DNA from: Mercenaria mercenaria
Lineage: Eukaryota; Mollusca; Bivalvia; Venerida; Veneridae
Direction: 5' to 3'
Length of the DNA stretch: 64,000 bases
Assembly: GCF_021730395.1 (NCBI RefSeq)
Contig: NC_069364.1
Location: forward strand, 82,143,501 to 82,207,500
Under the pieces are notes generated by a model. The model was not told the origin of the DNA. It saw nothing but the letters and a program-made list of their open reading frames with translations, and did not search any database. Positions 1 through 10,700 of this stretch are shown piece by piece. The translations under genes and the position numbers were made by a program. Numbering within the stretch: the first letter of the stretch is position 1; each line of letters begins with the position of its first letter.

Positions 1-1336
1 TTTTCCTCTTTCAAAGACTGAAAACAAGATGCTGGATGGGCACAAACATTTATCGAATAAAGCAATTGGGTGTGGTATTTTTCAGTTAATTAAGACAATA
101 TCAAGGGGAGATTAACCTGCAGCGTTCACCTGCATAGTGTATACCATGTTCCAGCACGATGGTCATTATTTTTAGAATGGCCCTTGCATTATGATATACA
201 TATACACAAAAATAGATTAACAAGGTAGAAAATTTATCAGATACTTATTCTAACGTTGCTATAGGTATTCGTTTTGACATTTTGTATAATATACAATTCA
301 ACATATTCTTGATTTTACATTTTTGATATTGCTGCGATTTCTGAGTGAAATGTTTTCAGCGCAAAACACATAACATATGTCAAAGCGATATCTTTGCTTC
401 AGTAAGAGAGTTCTAGAAGTCTTGCAAAAAAACGGAAGTGAAACCTTAACTAAATGCTCTAATCGGGCATACATAAGCATAAATCACATCACATTTTTTT
501 AATTGATGAAATGGCAACGTTTCCATTTTAGTAATGATCTGATAATCCCTATTTGATTATACATTTATTGACCCCTATTTGATTATACATTTATTGACTT
601 ATGACGAGTAAAATACACATATTAACCGAAACATAGGTCTGTAATTGTTATATTACATGCCCTTCTCAAATTCATTCCTTTGACTGGCCCATATTTCATA
701 CATATAAGAAAAAGTGATATCACAAGAGCTATTATCACTTTTGCAGGTCAATATCGCTTTTTGCGGACCCGCTCGTGCACTCATTTCGACCAATGAAATG
801 AGCGCAGTTGAGAAGGGTATATAATATTAAGCCTTATTTTTCTCAGTATATATTATTGTTTTGAGAAAACGGGTTTGAATGAGTTCTTATTGCAAAAAAA
901 TATATATCTGAACATGCAGAATTATTTAAAATATATATATTTTTTGAAAATCTTTTGGAATATATCTGTTTATTTCGTAGTTTTATTCAATATATTAATA
1001 AACAAATTTTCCATTTCTAAGTAAGGATTTGCTTTTGTCGTTCAAGTATTCTTTTGTTTCTGCTTTTAAAATTATAAGAAATTCTGTAAAACATTACAAA
1101 GAGCGCAAAAATTGAAATAGAGCGCTTTTATATTACCCAGTTTTATGTTGTTCTGCTAATTTAAAGTTTCTTTTATTTGGAATATATACAAAAAAAATCA
1201 GTTGTTTTAATACAAAAGGTATCAAATGAGCTTATACTTTTTGGATTTAAAATGTAAATGATTTATGAATGCGTAGCTTTACAGTCATCGCCTGATACCG
1301 ATGACCAATCAGTTCCTTTACCCTCCATTCACCGCC
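1..1336. other. AT-rich stretch without a recognisable gene
   Basis: No frame here has recognisable domains or exon-like splice borders. One short direct duplication is visible at 547-597, where a unit of about 26 bases starting CCCTATTTGATTATAC occurs twice. The missing first exon of the DNase I-like gene that follows could lie here or left of the window, but I could not find a signal-peptide frame with a fitting donor. Confidence 0.5.
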
Positions 1337-1803
1337 AGGTCAAAGGGAAGTAACTAACAGGGCGTTTGATTGGTTGAAAAAGTATATGGTATTCCGAGAC
1401 AAATATTTAAGACGTAAAGTGGTCTCTCATTGGTGAAATATCTGTTGAATATGTTTGAAAACTGTTTTATTTCTTAAATTGAGGTTCTAAGCCGTGATTA
1501 ATGGAGGAAAAAATATTTGAAGATGTATTTTGCTTGAAAATTTTGCTTGTTTTAGTGATATAGTATTTTCATGAAATGTAAACAAAAATTAACTGCCGGA
1601 CTGGGGGTTACTGACTTGCGGGTGAAAAAAGTGCCCAAAAATGATGGCCAACATATATATTTCTGGCTGTTTTCTTTTAGGTCTTGAATAGTTCTTTCAT
1701 CCTGGGTAGGTGGCATCAAAAGTTTAAATGTTAATAAAAAAGGGCTATAACCCAAAACATTACAATGTAAGTCTATGGGAAAACTGTAACTTCCCTTTGA
1801 CCT
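1337..1803 (+). mobile_element. MITE, copy 1 (AGGTCAAAGGG ends)
   Basis: The element begins AGGTCAAAGGGAAGTAAC and ends with the reverse complement of that sequence, giving terminal inverted repeats of about 18 bp around about 467 bp of non-coding DNA. A second, nearly identical copy lies in the same orientation at 3456-3919. The short open frame inside it on the minus strand has no coding character. Family not named. Confidence 0.8.
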
Positions 1804-3455
1804 AAAGGACACCGTGAATTGCTATATTGCCATGCCATGTGAGTGGCTGTAAACAGAGAAATACACGATGAATGTGTTTTATTTTCATGATAATGCCTCG
1901 TTTAAAACTTTTAAAACATAAAACGTGTCTTCACATAGATTTTTCATGAAAATTTATCATAAAAATGGGATTACTACTGGTACTGGTGTGACGTAGAGGT
2001 ACTTTTCTGCCTCAGAAAGCTATATTGCAGCGTATATGCTGTTCTATGCATATTTATATGATTTCGACTGAATTTTAAGCTTATATATGTACAATTGTGA
2101 ATACAGTAAGCAATAACTGGAACTAGATAGCTCTGTGTAAATCGGAAATCCGATAAATGAATATTATTTGGCAAAAGGAATAAAGATAGCGTTCTTTTTA
2201 TAAAAAAAAGTATAAGCCCAGTGAATGTCTGAAATGATACTTCATTCTCATACATTTTGTGTTAATTTACATAATATTTAGACAAATCTGTATTTGAAAC
2301 AGTCGCTGGTGTCAATTTTACTTTATTTTTTGTACTATTTTCGAAAAATGAAAAAGTACCTCTTTCAAAGTTTTATTTGAACGGTAAATAGGGGGCTTTA
2401 TAGTTAAAATAACTGCTGATTTATTGAAATATAGTCACGTAATTGCGTCAGCACATCGCTCATTATGTGAGAAATACGGAATGAACGGTATTTAACCATA
2501 AAGGGAAACAATTTATCAATCGCGATTGACAATAGATGATAATACGAATCTGAATTACCTCCCTTTAATAGCAAAATACTTATTTTTTGCTTATTTTTAT
2601 GATGTCCCGTTTATTTTGAGTGACTTAAATGACATTTTTCGTTAGATTGTGTTAACACATTGACGAAAATGCATGGTGCTTCCCCTGTAATGCATTTGTT
2701 CTTTTACAGAAACTGAAAAAGGCATTAAAAATGGTGTTCATTTGAGAATTTTCCTACTTTTATCCTTAATCTTCGGGATTACATGAAGATTTATGTCAAT
2801 ATTTTTTGCCAGTCTGATAAAACGTAAATATCTAACAGTGACATTACACTTTTAACAACTTCTGCACGTCATATTTTCTAATACAGGCTGTAGAATGTAG
2901 CATCAGCAGTCAAATTCCTACAATTTCTGGACGTCAGGTGCTTATTTTGACTGCTCCCTGGGTACATTTAACGTATATAGAGATTTCAATTTATTAGTTT
3001 TCTTGACTGTACCACTTATTGCTATAATCGTTCAGTTTTGATACACTCTTACATCCTAAAGTTGCCTGATAGGCGCATAAGGTGCAAAATCTATGAAAAC
3101 ACGCGATTTTGGTGGTGGGTGGGGTAAGAAATAGACCCAACGTCGACATAAATATCAGCGTATTCATGAAATATACACGCAAGCAATTAGACGGGTCATT
3201 TATTAGTTCGCATGCTTCATTTGAACCATATGGGTAAAATAATAGGAGTACGGTGACTGAAATATCATGAATTTCTTGATTCAAGTGAAATATTATCTCT
3301 AAGAATGCAGGCAGGTCCCGCCACCAAAATTTCGTCAGCGATTTTCAGCATATGGGTATCCGAGTAAAAAGGTAATCATATCTCAGTTCGTTAATGTTTA
3401 TTTTATCATTCTGAGCAATATTTTGTTCATATAAAAAGAAAAAAAGTATCTCTTT
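1804..3455. other. No gene seen
   Basis: AT-rich DNA between two copies of one MITE. The short frames present on the minus strand have no domain, no matching splice sites and no repeat in the window that would support them. Confidence 0.45.
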
Positions 3456-3919
3456 AGGTCAAAGGGAAGTAACTAACAGGGCGTTTGATTGGTTGAAAAA
3501 GTATATGGTATTCCGAGACAAATATTTAAGACGTAAAGTGGTCTCTCATTGGTGAAATATCTGTTGAATATGTTTGAAAACTGTTTTATTTCTTAAATTG
3601 AGGTTCTAAGCCGTGATTAATGGAGGAAAAAATATTTGAAGATGTATTTTGCTTGAAAATTTTGCTTGTTTTAGTGATATAGTATTTTCATGAAATGTAA
3701 ACAAAAATTAACTGCCGGACTGGGGGTTACTGACTTGCGGGTGAAAAAAGTGCCCAAAAATGATGGTCAACATATATATTTCTGGCTGTTTTCTTTTAGG
3801 TCTTGAATAGTTCTTTCACCCTGGGTAGGTGGCATCAAAAGTTTAAATGTTAAGAAAGGGCTATAACCCAAAACATTACAATGTAAGTCTATGGGAAAAC
3901 TGTTACTTCCCTTTGACCC
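3456..3919 (+). mobile_element. MITE, copy 2 (AGGTCAAAGGG ends)
   Basis: Same element as at 1337-1803, with the same inverted terminal repeats and differing by only a few substitutions and a short indel near 3854. The closeness of the two copies points to recent transposition or a recent local duplication. Because only the element is shared and not its flanks, transposition is the simpler reading. Confidence 0.8.
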
Positions 3920-4520
3920 AGCGGAATATTACGTTAATATTTTCTCGTAGTGTGCTGTATAATATCCACTGCAGCCTTTTTATTGGTCACTTCATGATTT
4001 GATGAAAACATTTGAACAAATCACTATACACATAAACAGCATTTTAATTGGTCGGTATTTGTTTCATTCCATTGACAGGTGACAACAACGGAATGCTAGC
4101 TAATTAACCCAAAGTTAATACATAAGGCCATCGAGCATAAGGCCATTGAGGGTATCCGACAATGCTTTCACTGTGCTGTATTATATATTGCATTTATTTT
4201 TACAATCGATCTTGAATGACGTTTATTTGAAACAAAATAACTTTATTATGCGTTAAATATGAAGAAACTGAATTTTAATGTTTATACAGAGGATGATTGA
4301 ATAGTTTGATAATTTCAATTTACTTCTTTATTGCATGACTTTAACTCTAATACGCAAGATAATTAGTTTTAAAATTGTTTTCTTCATCTCGCAAGTTCAT
4401 TGATTTACTGGTTCCGTATGCTGATTTCCACGATTCAAAAGTACTTGTAAACACTACTAATTTGTGATGAAATAAGTAAACACATGGAAACAGTAACAAA
4501 AAATAGACCTTTTATTTCAG

Positions 4521-4716
4521 GACCACCCTGTGATTATACAAGACTCTCGAACTATATAGCATGTGCCACGAGTAACGGCTGCACCGTCACCACGGACATC
4601 AACAGTATTACGGCATGTGTACTTTCTAATTGTCTGCCAGAAGTTCAAAATATATTTCTAAATGATAATCAAGCATGTCGCAACTGCATAACTACTTCAA
4701 GTTTCAATATCGCCCA
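4521..4716 (+). CDS. EEP gene, Cys-rich N-terminal exon
   Basis: The acceptor is TTTATTTCAG and the donor GTAAGTAG. The exon begins two bases into a codon, so a coding exon lies upstream. It encodes seven Cys, including CRNCI near its end. The short CLPEV stretch might stand where other superfamily members have a metal-binding QE motif; that is a guess. Confidence 0.7.
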
Positions 4717-7700
4717 GTAAGTAGTGACAACAATATCTCAAGAACTGATAGCTCAATGCCTTGTATAAATAGACATACTCACGAGATAAGTTATTATGAC
4801 CGTTCATTGTCCGTCGTACGTACGTACATACGTCCTATAAGATTCTTTCACTGGTTGTATATGCAGATCGGAATATCCGGCCTCGAGGGTAACTGTTTAG
4901 GCGGTAATGAGGCCCCCTGCCGAGTTACCGCCTAAACAGTTACCCGAGAGCCGGATATTTCCATCTGCACCTATAACCAGTGACAGAATCTTTTTCTTGC
5001 ATATCGATTTCAAGAAATATTAATAAGAATAAAATCAATCAAATGGCTTTCTTTTTAAAACTATTTCTTATAGCAGTGTATCTAAACAAAGCGCAGGAAA
5101 CCAACGTCCGTAAGCAGGAAAGACGTCATGATGTTTCAAAACAAATAACAACGTTTAGTTCCGGTTTTGTTTTATCAGTTGTAGCGTAACGTTATGAATT
5201 TTTCATAAATTAACGTGATTTGAATCGAGAAATATACTATCAGGAACCAATAGGAACTGTCAAGGAATTGATTTTTTATTCAATTTATTTAAATTACTAC
5301 ATAAATCTTCTACATATATGTAGTTCGTAATACGTCATTTACGGCACGAGAGTCATCTTACACGCCGGGGTGTAAGATCCTTATATTCTTGCCTACCTAG
5401 CAGAGAAAGTATACATTTATCCGAATTGATATTCCTGTCTCTCCCTAGGGAAAAACCTTGTCTAAAATAGCGTGCACTAAGGTGACATCATATAGTACTG
5501 GTACCATTGTGACGTCATAAACTTTATAAATAATGTCAGGAAATACCCAAACCTATTTGTCTCCACGATCTATTTTGAACATGATAGGCAAAATGATATA
5601 ACATGTCTGCCTGTGTAAGACAGCTGTTTTCACTACCCTCGGGACAGCATGGATAAAAAACCTCGCTAAAGCTCGGTTTTCCATTCCACACTGTCCCTCG
5701 GGTAGGGAAAACCCCGTCTTACACAGACAGGCATGTAAGATCCTTATATTCTTGCCTACCTAGCGGGGAAGTATACATTTATCCGAGCGCGCGCCGTGGA
5801 TAGATATTCCTGTCTTTCCCTAGGGAAAAACCTTGTCTAAAATAGCGTGCACTAAGGTGACGTCACATAGTACTGGTACCATTGTGACGTCATAAACTTT
5901 ATAAATAATGTCAGGAAATACCCAAACCTATTTGTCTCCACGATTTATTTTGAACATGATAGGCAAGAAAAATGATCTAACATGTCTGCCTGTGTAAGAC
6001 TAATAATATTTGTCATGTGTTTACGAATCGGATAGAAATATCCGTCCCGAGGGCACCTGCGCATTGGCAAGCCTCATTACCGCCCATGCGCAGGTGGCCG
6101 AGGGACGGATATTTCTATCTGATTCGTAAACACATGACTGATTTTTTTTCTTGCATATCGTATACATTCTAGCATTTTATTCTGGCAGATTATTTTTCTT
6201 GCATACCGTATTTTACAAATTACAGGTAGAAATACTTACGTAGCACTCTTTCTTATAGTAGAGAATAAACACGAAGCGCGGGAACTTAACGTCCGTAAGC
6301 AGAAGTGACGTCATGGTGTTTTGCGTTACGCACAATAACAAAGTTCCACTTTAGTTTTATCGCTTGTAGCGTAATGTTTTGTTCTTACGATAAACTAACG
6401 TATTTTGAATCGAGAAATATACTATAAGGAATGGAGAGAAACTATCAAGGTACCTGCTTTTTTTTCGTATTTTACATAAACAATATTTTATCAGTGCATG
6501 AACAACTAGTTGTCATTAACAGCACGAGAGTCATCTGGCATGGGGGCTGCCAGATGGGTTTTGCCGGCATGGGTAAAATCACCGGAAACGCCAGTCCGGT
6601 GTGCAAGAAAGCTGTTTTCCCTACCCTCGGGACGGCATGGATAAAAAACTCGCTAACGCTCGGTTTTCCATTCCACACTGTCCCTCGGGTAGGGAAAACA
6701 CCGTCTTACACAGGCAGGCATGTAAGATCTTTATATTCCAGCACCGGTAAAAATACCGGAAATCCCCGTCTGGTATGCAAGAAATATTGTTCTCAAAACG
6801 ACGTCTTGTCTTAAACCAATAGGTGGAAGTTGATAATACTTAGCATAATTATATAAATATTATAGAAATTATTAAAATCTTCTTATCAGAAATAGTCTAT
6901 ACAATTTTAAGATTATTTCACATATACCCTCTATCAAGAGTACTTTAATTATTTCGATTAGTCCAAAAGCAACTGTGTGGAGTTGGCGAGAAGTTCGACA
7001 TTCGACAATGGACATTCAAAGCTTGAAGTTGGCGAGAAGTTAAACATTCTACATTGGACATTCGCTGGAATAACGGCATTAAAGCCCAGAATGACATTTG
7101 GACATTCAAACCCAAAACGACATTTGACATTCGAAACAAGAACAACATTGAACAGTCAAACTGAAAACGACATTGGACATTCAAACCCATTAAAAGTTCA
7201 AATTCAGAACGTCATTGGACATCTGAAACTAGGACGACATTGGACATCTAAATGCAGAACAACATTGGACATTCAAACCTAGAACGACGTTGGACATTCG
7301 AAACAAGAACGCTGTTAGACACTCAAATCCAGATCGACATTGGACATTCGAAACAAGAACGATATTTGACATTCGAAACAAATACGACATTAGACATTCA
7401 AACCCAGAGTGACCTTGGGCATTCGAAAAAAGAACGACACTGGACATTCAAATTGATAACGACATTAGACGTACAAACACAGAAAGATATTGGACATTCA
7501 AATTCAGAACGACATTGAGCATTTGAAACTAGAACGACACTGGACATTCAAATTGAGAATGAAAATGAACATTCAAACCAATAACAACATTGGACATTTG
7601 AAACAAGAACGACATTAGACATTCAAACACAGGGCGACTTTGGACATTCGAAAAAAGAACGACATTTGACATTCAAACCCAGATTGATATTGAACATTCG

Positions 7701-10700
7701 AAAAAAGAACGGCATTGGATATTAGACACAAGAACGACATTAGACATTTCGTTCTTGTTTCGAATGTCCAGTTTTGTTCTGGATTCGAAGTCCAGTTCTT
7801 ACTACAAAATTTTACAGGTGTGCTGCAGAGAAACCCGTCGTCGGTGGTCGGCAAATGAATGAAGGATGCCTTGTCCTACTGTCCAAGAAGAAGCTTCGTG
7901 ACGCGTCTTTCAACGAGTATTACCCCAAAACGAGAGTATCCTTCACAAGGGGATACATTGAAGCAGAGGTTACCTTTAATATATTTTCAAACATGTTAAA
8001 TTCTAAAGCCTCGTTCAATAGGGATGGTGCAGGTCTATGGGCGAGGCGTATGTTTTACGTGACGATTTGGCAGAAGAAATTATGCTTAAAATCGTTTGTC
8101 ATCCACCTCTGATTCATGTGGGAAAATATAGTTATGCGGAGAATAGGTAAATGCTGATAAATAATCACGGAACACTGGTTAGATTAGCTGCTGGACATTA
8201 CCAAAGTGGAATACTGTTGGAAAATGGCGTGAGACCTAAAGCAAACTAAATATTATGTTATAGCAAAACAGTCTTTATTGAATGTAAGTTTTAAGTATCC
8301 CCTTATTGATTTGATATCGAACAGTTTGCAACAATTTAACAATATACTTATTGTTGTGTGCAAAGTACTGGAGTATTGGAGTAAAATAAATATTGTAATA
8401 TTAAGAATGTTTTGTACCTTTACGGAACGTCATAACTAGAAGAATTTAGTACAAAATGAAAACTAAATGTAAAATGTATTTTATTTGATATAACATTTAG
8501 ATATCGTGCAAGTATGAACATCATATCTTACATGTATTAAAGCTACACCTCTCATTAGATATTGAATCTGCTGTTCAATTGACGGAAGATATTTCGATCT
8601 TTCACCTACAGACTTCTCTACCGCCCTTCGCACATGCGATGAAAATAAAACCTGAAGATCCTTTGGAAGCATAGTCATTTTGTTTAATATATATGGGATT
8701 TAAAATATATGAGACGTAATGAAATATTGAGTTTTTAAAATGACTGCAATCTACCCCAGTATTATGTATCCATAACAGGTTGAGGACATTGCAACTGTAC
8801 GTTGCACACACTTGAGCACTTCAACCTTTCAGTTCTTCGAACGTAAGTAGACCGTCATAGTTGAAATATTTCACAGACAGTATATTCCAGTAATTGTAAA
8901 TACATAAGGAAGTGGATTATATTTACATTCAATAATAGTGTTTAAACACTACTCTAATATGAAACATCCATGCATACTTCCGTTAAAACACGGAAATCTG
9001 ATGTTTTGTAGCCCTTACAGGCGCCGTAAAAGTGTGCTGCTATAATTTGATCTGTTATTATATATAAAAGACGTTTCATTATCGAAATGATATAACGGAA
9101 TGGTGGTACACTTAATTCACACACTGTACATGTAAACAGTTCATTAGACGTCTACGCGGAAGTTATTCCGCGAGATGTGTTACTTATTTTAACACTATTA
9201 AAACAGTATTACGTGTTGATGTCACGTCGATCTATTATATTTGGTGACGCAGTACTGCTTCCCTTTTCCAAATTGTTTGATTAGGAGACATCTTTGTATC
9301 GAAATATTATTTAGCAGAACCTTGAACATATTTCCCCAATAGGCTGTATTTTAATTCTATTGAACTGCCGATTGTTTCTACATGTCTATTGTTATAAATA
9401 TATTTAAGAAGATATAGTATGAGAGTGTTTTAATATATTAAAAACGCTTATAAAAGCCTGCGGAATAATTACACGAGGGCATTGCCAAAGAAAACTATTT
9501 TGCACGACGTGCACACGTATAACCGATTCAAAGTGCTAACATCCCACTACCTCTCGTGAACAGACTCAATCAAACTGAGTATCCTGTTATTTTGTAAAGT
9601 TGCGTCCAATTAATTATGAATGTGTAGTTTAAGTGTAACGCGGTTCTCTTGTATCATTTCCATTCTATGTCTTTTATATAAAACAGTCCTGTTTGTGTCA
9701 AATGATTCATTGACGTGACGTCAATATAATATTGTTTAATGACAGTAAATATGATTTTTCTCATATTATCAATATAATACCTATGCACCCGCCTTCGTAC
9801 ACAAAGGCAAAAATATCATAGAAGAAGAGTTGTTCCGTATAACGGTGCCCCTAAAGTGACATGTTACACATTTTTTCCACTTGAAATAACTTCGTTTAAA
9901 CGAAATCATTTCGTTTTAACGAAATAAGTTTAAACGAAATCATTTCGTTTGAACGAAATAACTATTCGTTTAAACGAATGAAATAGTTATTTCGTAAAAA
10001 CGAAATGATTTCGTTTAAACGAAATAACATTTCGTAAAAACGTAATGATTTCGTTTAAACGAAATAAATGTTATTTCGTTTAAACGAAATAGTTATTACG
10101 TTAAAACGAAATGATTTCGTTTAAACGAAATAGTTATTTCGTTTAAACGAAATAGTTATTTCGTTCAAACGAAATGATTTCGTTTAAACTTATTTCGTTA
10201 AAACGAAATGATTTCGTTTAAACGAAATAAAAAAAGTCTCACATTACCTAAGTGGAAAAAAAGTGTGTAACATGTCACTTTAGGGGCACCGTAATAACCT
10301 ACAATTATTAACTAATTTGTAACAAAACTTCATGTTAGCTTTATACCTTTGACCATTACAGCGGAACTTTCACAAGAAGGATTTACGTCATACGATGAAA
10401 TGAATGCATATGAAGCGAGAACGCTTATAAAAAGTCTACGGGGAATTCAACCAGCCATTATTATGGGTGGTTTCAACTCGGGGCTTGCATTTACGCCGAA
10501 GCTTGTCCAGCAAGTACCAGGTTTGCAAAATTGTACCAAGTTGTTTAATCGGCTGTCAATAAAACGGATAAACCGTCTGTATCAGTCAATTATGTTGTTA
10601 CAATTCTATTCAAAACCAGAGATTGTCCTTGTGGACAGAGTCTATAGATAAACTTGTGGATTAACAAAACGGGTAAGATCAATAGATCATCTGTGACAAA

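Larger units (their letters stand above)
4991..6560. repeat. Duplicated repeat block with nested direct repeats
   Basis: Two levels of duplication are visible. First, 4985-5390 resembles 6139-6560 in the same orientation (shared text such as CGTCCGTAAGCAG and GAATCGAGAAATATACTAT). Second, 5372-5621 and 5735-6000 are almost identical, both running from GTAAGATCCTTATATTC to CTGCCTGTGTAAGAC. Hairpin elements lie between the copies. There is no coding capacity. Confidence 0.75.

Noticed and set aside
6985-7790. Several frames of 70-100 codons on both strands
   Set aside because: All are periodic readings of the GACATTGGACATTC minisatellite.
9842-10280. CRISPR-like appearance of the regular TTTCGTTTAAACGAAA array
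   Set aside because: There are no unique spacers, the units are adjacent, and the DNA is from an animal nuclear genome.
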